Positions 41,427 through 50,083 of a stretch of DNA of 64,000 nucleotides are shown in pieces. Below the pieces are notes generated by a model. It did no database searches and was not told the origin of the DNA. It saw only the letters and a list, made by a program, of their open reading frames with translations. The stretch lies in NCBI GenBank assembly GCA_025558095.1, contig JAIVFI010000020.1, forward strand, positions 124,001 through 188,000. Reading direction: 5' to 3'. The stretch's first letter is position 1; every line of letters begins with the position of its first letter. Source of the stretch: Hyaloraphidium curvatum (lineage: Eukaryota > Monoblepharomycota > Hyaloraphidiomycetes > Hyaloraphidiales > Hyaloraphidiaceae). The translations under genes were made by a program, and so were the position numbers.

Positions 41427-42341
41427 ATGCGCACGGTCTCCTTCACCGTTTCCGTGCCGCCGCCCTCGCACCCCGACTCGCTGGTCTGGGGCGACGACCC
41501 GGCCCGCGACCCAATCGACCTCGCGTGCCGGCTGGACCGCCGGGGAGGTCCTCGTCAGGGGATCGTTGTCCTGTGCCACGGCCTCCTGGACAACAAGGAG
41601 AAGCCGCTGGTGTCGGCGCTGAGGGAACGGCTGCCGTGCGATGTCGTCTCGTTCGACTTCAGGGGCATGGGGGGTTCCGGCGGGAGCACTTCGTTTGCCA
41701 ATCACGGCTTGGACGCGGACGATATCCACCACGTGATCTCGCATGTGGAGGACCATTTCGGACCCGTCCTCTGCGTGGTGGCACACTCCGCTGGCGGCGC
41801 CGCCGGCTGCATCTGGGCGGCGCGGTATCCTCTGCAATCCGCGCGCGTCGGCCGACTCGTCACCGTTTCGGCGCTCTACTTTAACGGCGTGCCGCCGCCG
41901 GACGGCCACAGGAACCCGGATCCGCTGAAGCTGGCCAAGGGCAGCAGGCCGGAGCCGCCTTACCTGTTTGCGACCTACCGCCGCGGACCGCCAGGAGCGC
42001 GCAACGAAACAGTGGACGTCTTCGTGACCGAGCGCGCGCTACAGCTCCGGAACGAGGTGCTGCCCATGAGCCGGCACGTTCCCCGGTTCCCGCATTCGCT
42101 GTCAATGCTGGCGCTCATCGGCGGGGCGGACAGGCTGATTGTCGCGGAGCGGGACGTGCCGCTCTGGAAGGCCAGCTTTCCCGGGGCCGACATTACGGTG
42201 AAGGTGCTCGACGGGTGCGAACACAACTTCAGGGAGACGCGGGAGCAGGACGTTGCCGTTGCCGAGGTGTCGAGCTGGCTGGAAGCGCGATGGCCCGCGG
42301 AGCTGGAGACGGTAGGAGCATCCGCGGAAGCAAAGCTCTAG
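41427..42341 (+). CDS. alpha/beta hydrolase with C-terminal AKL (peroxisomal) signal
   Basis: Single exon, 304 residues, serine hydrolase of the alpha/beta fold. VVLCHGLLDNKEK gives the oxyanion loop, VVAHSAGGAAGCIWA the nucleophile elbow (Ser near 121), LIGGADRLI the acid (about 234) and GCEHNF the His (about 265). The last three residues, AKL, fit the PTS1 consensus [SAC][KRH]L, so import into peroxisomes is likely. Substrate unknown; related proteins act on esters or acyl chains. Confidence 0.8.
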   Translation: MRTVSFTVSVPPPSHPDSLVWGDDPARDPIDLACRLDRRGGPRQGIVVLCHGLLDNKEKPLVSALRERLPCDVVSFDFRGMGGSGGSTSFANHGLDADDIHHVISHVEDHFGPVLCVVAHSAGGAAGCIWAARYPLQSARVGRLVTVSALYFNGVPPPDGHRNPDPLKLAKGSRPEPPYLFATYRRGPPGARNETVDVFVTERALQLRNEVLPMSRHVPRFPHSLSMLALIGGADRLIVAERDVPLWKASFPGADITVKVLDGCEHNFRETREQDVAVAEVSSWLEARWPAELETVGASAEAKL

Positions 42342-42369
42342 AGCTAGAAGCAACAAGGAAGGATGCCAA

Positions 42370-42858
42370 TCACTTTGCGATTCCGAGAACCTTCCAGACG
42401 GTTTCGGTCGTCCGGAAGAAGGCTCCAACGTGAGGCACCACCCCGTCCGCCGCCGCTGCCGCTCCGTCCACCCCGTTGTTCAGGACCAGCAACGCCGCGT
42501 GCAGAACCCCCATGAACGCGTCGCTGATCGCTAGCGACGCCATGCCCGACGGCCCCTCCCCCTTGGCAACGAGGTACCAAATGGCGGAACCGGCGGCAGC
42601 GTGGACGGCGACGCTGGCCGCGAGGAACCGCGGATCGTCCCGCATCGCGTACTGCAGCGCACCGGCGGTGGCAAAAGCGATGCCGAGGAACTTTGTCGCC
42701 GCGGAGGTCGCAAAGACGGGTGCGGTCGATTCCAGCTTCAGTGCCTTGTTCTGCGCGTCCAACGCGCCGGAAACCAGGTCGCCGCGGCCGAGGAAGAGTG
42801 CCAAGCCACCTGCGATGTTGGAGAGCGCGGAGAACGCCCAGAGAAAGGTCGATGCCAT
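42370..42858 (-). CDS. small four-helix membrane protein
   Basis: Single exon, 162 residues. Four hydrophobic segments: FLWAFSALSNIAGGLALFL, TKFLGIAFATAGALQYA, LAASVAVHAAAGSAIWYLVA and ISDAFMGVLHAALLVLN. The layout, including the Asp-containing third turn, recalls small 4-TM proteins of the DoxX/TMEM type, but I cannot name a family. It diverges from the epoxide hydrolase gene, 98 bases between starts, and the two could be co-regulated. Confidence 0.6.
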   Translation of the reverse strand: MASTFLWAFSALSNIAGGLALFLGRGDLVSGALDAQNKALKLESTAPVFATSAATKFLGIAFATAGALQYAMRDDPRFLAASVAVHAAAGSAIWYLVAKGEGPSGMASLAISDAFMGVLHAALLVLNNGVDGAAAAADGVVPHVGAFFRTTETVWKVLGIAK

Positions 42859-42956
42859 TTCGGGCGGATTCCGGAGTTATGTTCTGGATGGGAGACGGGG
42901 GGCCGGATGAACTCGCCCTTATTCCGGCGGTCCGTTCCCTCTCATCCAATCACGCA

Positions 42957-44141
42957 ATGAAGTACCCAGCGATTGCCGGCGCGAAGCAATTGCGCGCTAA
43001 GACCAACGGGATCGAGCTGGACTACCTCGAAGCCGGCCCGCCGGACGGCGAGCTCGTCGTCCTCCTGCACGGCTTCCCGGAATCGCTATGGTCGTGGAGG
43101 CACCAGGTCCCGGCCCTCGCCGCCGCCGGCTACCGCGTCGTCGCGCCGGACCAGCGCGGCTACGGCGGCTCCAGCAAGCCCCGCGAGGTGGACGCGTATT
43201 CCTCGGACCAGCTGCAGAAGGACGCGCTGGGGCTCGTGGACGCCGTGACCGGCAAGCCGGGCAGCAAGGCCGTCTTTGTCGGGCACGACTGGGGTGCGCT
43301 GCTGGTCTGGGATCTCGTCCGCGAGAACCCGGACCGCGTGAGGGCCGCCGTGGCGGTGTCGGTGCCGTACACGCCCTGGCCGGCCCCGCCGACCGCGGTC
43401 CTCAAGGCTATGGTGGGGGACAAATTCCATTACATCCGTAGGAGCACCGTCCAGCGTTGTGCCTGGCAGGGACCTCATTTCCTGCCGTCGCCAGTGTACT
43501 TCCAAACCGTCGGCCCCGCCGAAACCGAGATGGACGCCGACAAGTCGGACGTCCTGCGCAAGACCATCTGGGGGGTCAGCGGGGACATGCCCCGCGGACC
43601 AGCCTGGGGCACCCAGAACGACGTGCTGCTCGAGGGCGGCAAGCTCGCGGACACGATGCAGGGCATCCCGGACGGGCTGCCGCCGTTCGTCACCGAGGAG
43701 GACTTTGCGACGTGGAAGGCGGCGTACGACGAATCGGGATTCTTCGGGCCCGTGTCGTGGTGGGCGTTGCCGTGGCGCGTCCGTCGGCTGCGCGTGCTGA
43801 TGCCGCTGCTTTTCAAGGTACCGCAACCTCGACCGCAACTACGAGCGCACGAAGTCGATCCCCGCCTCGGTCGTCAGCTTCCCGGTCTTCTTCATCGGCT
43901 CCGAAGCCGACATGGTGCTCGCCGGCAGGGCAACAGAGGAGGCCATGGACGCCGTGCACAAGGATCTCCCGGGGTACAAGGGGGCCAAGGTGCTTCCCAA
44001 GGCCGGGCACTGTGGGTGGAGGCGGCGGAGACCCGCATCTGTTCTGAACTGCAGGTGCCAGGGACGCAGCAGGAGATACCCGCCGAGTTCAACAGGGAGC
44101 TGTTGGCGTTCCTCAAGTCGCTGCCGCCGGCATCCGCGTAG
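42957..44141 (+). CDS. soluble epoxide hydrolase-like protein
   Basis: 339 residues from exons 42957-43437, 43495-43759, 43818-44011 and 44062-44141 (1020 bases; introns 57, 58 and 50). Motifs are HGFPESLWSW (oxyanion), DQRGYGGSSKP, GHDWGA with nucleophile Asp near 111, YILYFQTVGPAETEMDADKS (lid Tyr), SEADMVL (acid) and AGHW (catalytic His). The last intron splits the Trp codon, so AGHWTQQEIPAEF, the normal C-terminal pattern, appears only after splicing. Typical enzymes open epoxides to diols. Intact, despite apparent frame changes in the genomic reading. Confidence 0.87.
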   Translation: MKYPAIAGAKQLRAKTNGIELDYLEAGPPDGELVVLLHGFPESLWSWRHQVPALAAAGYRVVAPDQRGYGGSSKPREVDAYSSDQLQKDALGLVDAVTGKPGSKAVFVGHDWGALLVWDLVRENPDRVRAAVAVSVPYTPWPAPPTAVLKAMVGDKFHYIRRSTVQRCAWQGPHFLPSPVYFQTVGPAETEMDADKSDVLRKTIWGVSGDMPRGPAWGTQNDVLLEGGKLADTMQGIPDGLPPFVTEEDFATWKAAYDESGFFGPVSWWALPWRVRRLRVLMPLLFKVPQPRPQLRAHEVDPRLGRQLPGLLHRLRSRHGARRQGNRGGHGRRAQGSPGVQGGQGASQGRALWVEAAETRICSELQVPGTQQEIPAEFNRELLAFLKSLPPASA

Positions 44142-44257
44142 TCTTTGGGTCGGAATGTGATAAAGCTTGGTTAGAACTCTGCGATGTGCGGCTACAAAAG
44201 CGTCGATCTGTTTACCCTTTCAAGACGCGTTCTAGTGCTTCGTCCACCGTCCCCGCG

Positions 44258-45313
44258 ATGGACGACGAGGCCGCGCTCCGGCAGTGGGACGCCGGCTCGG
44301 TGTCGCACCCGCCGCCGCACGCGCTGCCCGCGGCGGCGCTCGTCCCGTTCCTCAACCCGCCGCCGCGTGGCCGCCCGCCGTTCGCGCCGGTCCCCGTCGC
44401 GCGCCTCGCCGCCGCCCGCGCGCGGTGGAGCGCCCCGCCCGGCGACGCCGCCGCCGTCGTCGACGAGTTCTACGCGGGGCTGGCGGCGCAGCGGGGAGCG
44501 GTGGGCGGGCAGGGCGACTTCGGCGAGGAGGAGGCGGCGGGGGGCGGCGACCAGACCGGCGGGTACGAGTGGGACGGCGAGGGCTGGGAGAAGGGGTACC
44601 TGGACGCGTGGTACGCCGTCGTGGGGGCGCACAACGCGGAGGTCAAGGCGCGGGGCAGCCTGGGCGGGGGGAACGGGACCGGGCTGCAGGCCGCCGGCAG
44701 GAACGACGCCCGCGGGAGGAGCAGGGACGCGCAGCGCGACCGGGACCGCGCGAGGCAGAGGAGCAGGGACCGCAGCGGGTCGCCGCAGCGGGGCGGGGGC
44801 GGGGGAGGCCGGGGGAGGATGCGCACCCCCTCGCGCTCCCGATCCCGTTCCTACTCGCGGTCACGATCGCGCTCCTACTCGCGGTCGCGATCCCGCTCCC
44901 GCTCCCGCTCGCGGCAGCGCTCGCGCGACCGCCGCCGCCCCCCCTCGCGGCGGCGCCGGCGCTCCCCCTCCCGCAGCCGCTCGCGCTCCCCGCCGCGCCG
45001 CAGGCAGCGCCGCTCCCGCTCGCGGACGCCGAGCAGGGACCGTGGGGGAAAGCGCCGCGCGAGGTCACGCTCCGGCTCCCCGCCGTACCGGCCGTCCTCG
45101 CGGTCCCCACCCCGCGGCGGGGGCAAACCGGCAATGGGCACGCAGCGGACCATCGCGCCGCGCCCCAACATGCCCGCTGCGCAGCCGGCGGCGGCGCAGC
45201 AGAAGCCAGCGGACCCGCTGGACGACATGGTGGAGAGGTTCAGGAAGCAGAAGAGCCAGCAGGTGCAGATGATGCTGGGGATGTACGGAAGGAGGCCCGG
45301 CGGGCCGGAGTGA
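44258..45313 (+). CDS. RS-domain (Arg/Ser-rich) protein
   Basis: Single exon, 351 residues. Residues 1-130 are an Ala/Pro-rich region with acidic patches (DEEAALRQWDAGS, YEWDGEGWEKGYLDAWYAVV); about 170-300 is an Arg/Ser dipeptide domain (RSRSRSYSRSRSRSYSRS and similar) typical of splicing regulators. It ends PLDDMVERFRKQKSQQVQMM. No RRM was recognised. The N-terminal Trp-rich block could bind a partner. Expected to be nuclear and phosphorylated on the RS domain. Confidence 0.68.
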   Translation: MDDEAALRQWDAGSVSHPPPHALPAAALVPFLNPPPRGRPPFAPVPVARLAAARARWSAPPGDAAAVVDEFYAGLAAQRGAVGGQGDFGEEEAAGGGDQTGGYEWDGEGWEKGYLDAWYAVVGAHNAEVKARGSLGGGNGTGLQAAGRNDARGRSRDAQRDRDRARQRSRDRSGSPQRGGGGGGRGRMRTPSRSRSRSYSRSRSRSYSRSRSRSRSRSRQRSRDRRRPPSRRRRRSPSRSRSRSPPRRRQRRSRSRTPSRDRGGKRRARSRSGSPPYRPSSRSPPRGGGKPAMGTQRTIAPRPNMPAAQPAAAQQKPADPLDDMVERFRKQKSQQVQMMLGMYGRRPGGPE

Positions 45314-45449
45314 GGCGCCGAGGCGGGACGGCGACGGTGTGCGGTGGGTTGGGTTCGGGAGGGGACGGACCTGAAGGGCGTTCCGTGCGGGATGACAAGG
45401 AAGATCGAATCGATTCTCTCTCCAAGATCGCCCGGTCTTGCCTGCCCTT

Positions 45450-46706
45450 TCACCCATCCTCGCCCTCCACGCCCTCCTTCTCCTGCACCAGCACCGGGAG
45501 CCCCAGCCTGCGCTGCATGCCCTCGACCGCGCTCCGGCCCGAGGCGTACCAGGCCGCGCTGCCCACCAGAAGCCGGCCGTCGCCCGGCCGTTGCTCGACC
45601 GGGCCGGGATCGGCGCGGAGAGGGGAGCCCGCCTGATCGCCCGGGTCCACCGGAGGCCCGCCTGCATCGTCCGAGCTGGCGGGCTCCTCGGCGATCTCGG
45701 GGTTCCTCGCCAGTTCGCACTTCCTCGAACCTCCTCTTCTTCGGGGGGAGGTGCTCGAGCGCCCTCGCTCGCGCTCGGCGGGTCTTGGGCGGGGAGATCG
45801 GTGCGCGGGCTTTCGCTGCGGTGCTCCACCTCGCGGCTCTCCGCCGGCAAACGATCGAGCCTCCGCTGCGCGAACTCAAGGCCCTGGACAGCTGCCTTGC
45901 GGAACCACTTTGCCGCAGCCACGAGATCCTGAGCGACGCCCTTGCCGTTCTTGTAGCACAATCCGAGGTTGTACTGCGCAACCGCGTGGCCCTGGTCAGC
46001 CGCCTTGCGGTACCATCGCGCCGCTTCGGCAAGATCCTGCGGTACGCCCTCGCCCTTCTCGCAGCGCACTCCGACCTCGAACTGCGCCTCCACGTGGCCC
46101 TGCTCGGCCGCTTTGCGAAGCTATTCCGCCGCCAAGACTGCGTCCCGGTCGACGCCGTCGCGGCCGACCGCGCAGCGCTTTCCGAGTTCGTACTGCGCCC
46201 ACAGGTGACCCCGTTCAGCCATTATGCGGAGGTCCGTCACCTCGGTGAGGTGCGGATCGCAAGGATTGCGCGCGGTTTGTTTGGTCCTCGGCATCGCGAC
46301 GCACGCGGCTTTGCCGTGCGTTCTGGATGTTGTGGTGGCTGACCGATGACGTGGCCGTGCCGCCTCCGGTCCCGCGTGCACGTCGGTCCGCGCATGCCCA
46401 TCTCCAAATGCCAGGTCGCGGGCCACAGACAATGCGGACAGGAGGATCGAAGGCCGAAATCCTTCCGATAGGAGCCCAGGGCAATCGAGATCGATTCCGA
46501 TGTATTCCTCCCGTCTAAGTCTGCGATCAAGACCACTGTCTGCAGATGTCCTTGTGCTCCTTCCACGCGGCCCGCTGGCAGTTAGTACCGCAGTACCGCG
46601 TGACCTTGCACCCGCCGCATCGCATGAGGCGCTCCGCCTGGGCGCCGCACCGGTCACATAGGTCACCGACTTCGCCGACGAAAAGCTCGTCGTCGTCGTC
46701 TATGGT
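45450..46706 (-). CDS. MYND zinc finger plus Sel1-repeat protein
   Basis: Reading leftwards, DDDELFVGEVGD leads into CDRCGAQAERLMRCGGCKV, TRYCGTNCQRAAWKEHKDIC, a complete MYND finger. After an intron come TEVTDLRIMAERGHLWAQYE and Sel1 repeats: QGHVEAQFEVGVRCEKGEGV, ARWYRKAADQGHAVAQYNLG and FRKAAVQGLEFAQ. The C-terminal exons include PPKKRRFEEV, ELARNPEIAEEPASSDDAGG and DGRLLVGSAAWYASGRSAVE. Sel1 repeats scaffold protein complexes. The first exon and some 3' junctions are unresolved; no ATG precedes the MYND block in frame, so an upstream exon lies between 46710 and 46945. Confidence 0.62.
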
Positions 46707-47128
46707 GCGTCTTCGGGCGGCCGGGGTGCACCGGACTCAATCGCAATCTTCGAGCACCTGAGCTCAAGAGCACCGCTCTTCCTTTGTCGCCGCACGACGC
46801 AAAATGGCACACGTGCCAATGAATCTGAAGACGTCGTACAACGCCGCACCCAACCGAGCCGATCCATCCGTTGGCCGCACCTTGACCTCATCAGAAACTC
46901 CAATGAGTCAACCTTCAGTCCCGCACAGGCATTGGCATCCACCTTAGGCGCATGTTAGCCGGAAGAGCTGAATAAAGAATCAGATGCCCGCGCGGTTGGA
47001 GGCGAGGAGGAGTGTAAGTGGCAAGGGCTCACCAAGGATTTCTCCGCAGAAACGCTCGACTTCCACCGAACGTTCCAAACATCGCTCGGATCTCGCTCTC
47101 CGATTGAAAGCAACTACGTCTTGCTCCT
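46707..47128. other. intergenic / unresolved first exon region
   Basis: About 420 bases between the MYND-Sel1 gene and the next rightward gene. Probably contains the missing first exon of the former and the promoter of both. Lower GC than neighbours, no other gene seen. Confidence 0.35.
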
Positions 47129-48043
47129 ATGGCCGACATGCTGGCTCCTCCGCCCTTTGCCGCTGCGATTCTCTCCGGCGCGCACGGCCGCGTGGTCCTC
47201 GACTCCCCCGGACCCGGCCCGCTCTTCTGGCCCAGTATCCTCGGAGTCGACCGGATTCTGGTCGCCGTCTCGGGGAGCGAAGCGCGGGCAGCAATGCTCT
47301 GCGGGATGGGGCTCGGCGGCGGCATGACAGGCACAATGGCCGCGATGCAGGGCGGAGCGTCGGCGGCCGTGGGGATCGATGTTGCGCGGGTGCTGGCCGC
47401 GGCAGTCGTCGGCGATCCCGGCCGCAACCCCAAAGGTGGCCTTTTGCTTGACGCCGTGGCGCTCGAAAAGGTCGCAGTCGAGTACAAGCGCCCTGCGGCG
47501 ATCCCGGCGTGGCTGGACGTGAGAGCCTCTGCTACGAAGGCGCCCGACGGGACCGTTTCGTGCCGGTCGGCGCTCTGGGACCCCAAAAGGGAAAAGGAAC
47601 TCGTCGTCGTTACCACCGGCTGGATTTCTCGTGAGGCCAGCGCCGGGGACAGCCCGGTCGCCGCTGAGGTCGCCAATGGAGCCGAAAAGGAGCTACCGGC
47701 CGCCCTGCAAGCCCTAGTCGATGCCCACGGCGACGCCGGGAACATTGCAATCACCGATCGTGCCTTTTTGGAATTCTTTGAGGCTGGGCGCCCGGTCGTG
47801 ATTTCGCATCTCGGGCCTCCCGACGACCCGCGGACGCACGCCTTGCCCCCCAGCTTCAGCCGCTCCCAGTTCATCTGGGTCTCACGCAAAGAAGGGAGGC
47901 TGTATAGCCTGTGCTTCTCCGTCTCCTGGCCCAAGGGGCTGGAATCTTGGTACGAGGTTCCGCGGAAGGGCGAGGAGCTCCTCTCCGCCGGAGGAAGCGT
48001 GCACCCCGCGATCCCCTTCACCATTGTGGAGTGGGTGCACTAG
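47129..48043 (+). CDS. orphan 304-residue protein
   Basis: Single exon starting MADMLAPPPFAAAILSGAHG. Contains a Met/Gly-rich patch (ARAAMLCGMGLGGGMTGTMA), a middle alpha/beta-like region (VDVARVLAAAVVGD, KELVVVTTGWISREA) and WVSRKEGRLYSLCFSVSWPK near the end. No signal peptide or clear membrane helix. I do not recognise the family. The long even codon bias and clean start and stop support it as a real gene. Confidence 0.6.
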   Translation: MADMLAPPPFAAAILSGAHGRVVLDSPGPGPLFWPSILGVDRILVAVSGSEARAAMLCGMGLGGGMTGTMAAMQGGASAAVGIDVARVLAAAVVGDPGRNPKGGLLLDAVALEKVAVEYKRPAAIPAWLDVRASATKAPDGTVSCRSALWDPKREKELVVVTTGWISREASAGDSPVAAEVANGAEKELPAALQALVDAHGDAGNIAITDRAFLEFFEAGRPVVISHLGPPDDPRTHALPPSFSRSQFIWVSRKEGRLYSLCFSVSWPKGLESWYEVPRKGEELLSAGGSVHPAIPFTIVEWVH

Positions 48044-48130
48044 ATCGGCATATCGCAGTCGCCGCTCTGACCTTCGACGTCTCTCTGCAGCCTCGCCCTA
48101 ACCGGCCTCTCTTTTTCGTTTTCGAAGAAG

Positions 48131-48334
48131 GTGACTGCCACGTCGACGCTCTCGGTTTCGACCACCCCGGAAGGCCGCCGATTCTTGGGCGGATGGACCC
48201 GCACCACGGGGAAGGTCATCCATGCTACCGAAAAGAGGGTACGAATCACGGGGGAGGTCGCGGACGAGGCGGGACGCTTGCTGATGACGGCGGACGGGGA
48301 ATTCGCGGCGATCGGGCCCCTTTCCATGCTGTGA
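48131..48334 (+). pseudogene. thioesterase-like fragment
   Basis: 67-codon frame whose part TGKVIHATEKRVRITGEVAD, EAGRLLMTADGEFA looks like the last two strands of a hotdog thioesterase (strand, then GRLLxxAxGxF). No N-terminal half is present upstream. A remnant or chance resemblance. Confidence 0.25.
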
Positions 48335-48691
48335 TCTCAATCCGAACCGCTGCCGCCCGCACGGGCTACCTAGAACGTGCTTCAGGTTCCTGGTGAACTG
48401 CTGCTAGGAGAGAACGTGTCGGGCTTATTTTGGCGGCGAACCCCGAGGCGTCGGCAGAAGTTGACCGCTTGCGCGCCCAGGCTTAGTGTTCTATGCCAAG
48501 TCGTGGAATGCTACAACAGTTAAGGCCTTATATCGAGCTGGATTCGAGACATGGCCATCGGATCGACTGCTCCAGGGTGACGTGTTTGCATGTTTACGGT
48601 CCTCCGTGCGCGTCACTCATAGTTGCGCGCCTTTGCTGCCCCAACGACCTTGACACGGGCATCGCCCTAGCTTTTCGCGACCGTAACGGCG
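48335..48691. other. intergenic, promoter of MYND gene
   Basis: 357 bases without a coding signal; lower GC than the flanking genes. Confidence 0.35.
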
Positions 48692-49999
48692 ATGGCGCAC
48701 TCGTGCGGCGGCTCGTGCGGCCACGCCCACGGCCCGCCGGCGCGCAACCCGGGCCTCGCGCCCATCGCCCTGTCCACGCCGGCGGGCTCGCCGTGGGCGG
48801 GCTTCGACGCCGCGGCCTTCGCGGACCACGTGTGCGCGCTGCTGGACGGCACCGCGGCCCTGCGCGAGGCGTACTTCGTGCCCGGCTGCCCGGCCGACGC
48901 GGCGGAGCTGTACGCGGTTGCGGCGCGGTATCGCCGCTCGTTGGACCTGTCCAGGTACCTCGTCGTATTCCTCTCGCCGATGGCCATGGTCGAGAAGTAC
49001 AGGAGCGATTGGAAGGGCAGGAGCCCGGAGGAGTACGAGGCCGCGCGGCGGACCCTGGCCGGCTTCCTCCCGGACGGGCGCGCGGCGCCGGAGGAGGCGC
49101 TGCCCGAGGCCACGTTCCACGAGCTGGCGCTGGCGCTCCACCGCAGGACGTACCACCACATCAGGCTGGCACTCATGGAGTGGGCGGACCAGGAGCGTCG
49201 CAAGGCGTGGGGCCTCGAGGAGCTCGACATGGAGGGCGCGCCCGCCTGGGACGCCCTCGCGTGGGACCGGTACGAGCGGTGGAAGGGCGCATACTGGCCC
49301 CTCTTCTACGCTGCCGCCCAAATACTGAACATGCTGACCACGGCCGCGCCCGTGCGCCGCCGGGTGGCTCAAGACATCGAGCTGCTCGACAGGATCGCCG
49401 TCGGCATGCTTCTCATGCCCGAATTCTACCTTTTCGCGCGGTTCCCCCGAGGACCCCCACCCGCCTTCTTCCCGCCCCGCTCCCGCGCCGACCTCGCCAG
49501 CCGGGGCTTGTGGGAGTTTGTCAACTTTCTCCCGCTCCTGCCCAACATCTTCGTTGTCCATCCCGGCCCGTGGCGCCGGCACACCCGCGCGCTCCTCCGC
49601 GCCGGCCGCTTCGCCCCCGGCGCTTTCCTGTGCGACGCCATCGGATCGTTCCTCCGCGCCCCGGAGCTCGATGCCTTGCCCGAGCTGCACGACGAGGTGC
49701 ACCAGATGAACCACACGCTTGCCATGATGAGGGACGGGCTGCGTATCGGGAGGAGGGAAGAGATGACGGACTACGAGCGGGACTGGAAGGACGCGGCGCG
49801 CGGGCTGGGCGCCATCTCGGACACGTGCGACAAGTGCGGCAGGGTCCCCGAAGAGGGACAGAAGTTCAAGAAGTGCGCGAGGTGCAAGGCGGCCTGGTAC
49901 TGCGGGCCCGAGTGCCAGCGCGAGGCGTGGAAGGCGTGGCACAAGGAGGTCTGCGTCGAGGTCGCGGACGGCGCCGGGGAGGGGGCGTCGGCGGCATGA
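48692..49999 (+). CDS. MYND zinc finger protein, single exon
   Basis: 435 residues. The MYND finger is near the C-terminus (about 378-418): CDKCGRVPEEGQKFKKC, ARCKAAWYCGPECQREAWKA, WHKEVC, with all Cys/His ligands. Upstream is a mostly helical region of about 370 residues with no recognised domain (for example YRRSLDLSRYLVVFLSPMAM, LALALHRRTYHHIRLALMEW). The first residues, MAHSCGGSCGHAHG, are Cys/His-rich and might bind metal. MYND proteins are numerous in early-diverging fungi and act as interaction modules. Confidence 0.75.
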   Translation: MAHSCGGSCGHAHGPPARNPGLAPIALSTPAGSPWAGFDAAAFADHVCALLDGTAALREAYFVPGCPADAAELYAVAARYRRSLDLSRYLVVFLSPMAMVEKYRSDWKGRSPEEYEAARRTLAGFLPDGRAAPEEALPEATFHELALALHRRTYHHIRLALMEWADQERRKAWGLEELDMEGAPAWDALAWDRYERWKGAYWPLFYAAAQILNMLTTAAPVRRRVAQDIELLDRIAVGMLLMPEFYLFARFPRGPPPAFFPPRSRADLASRGLWEFVNFLPLLPNIFVVHPGPWRRHTRALLRAGRFAPGAFLCDAIGSFLRAPELDALPELHDEVHQMNHTLAMMRDGLRIGRREEMTDYERDWKDAARGLGAISDTCDKCGRVPEEGQKFKKCARCKAAWYCGPECQREAWKAWHKEVCVEVADGAGEGASAA

Positions 50000-50083
50000 C
50001 CGGAATCGTTGTGATTGTTTCGTAGAGTGTCGGTTGTTCTGAATCCTCTTGATTTATATCTCATCGTGCTTTAGTCAATTGCG

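Noticed and set aside
43990-44070. Apparent frameshift at the catalytic His of the epoxide hydrolase
   Set aside because: A 50-base GT-AG intron (44012-44061) splits the Trp codon and restores AGHWTQQEIPAEF, so the gene is intact.
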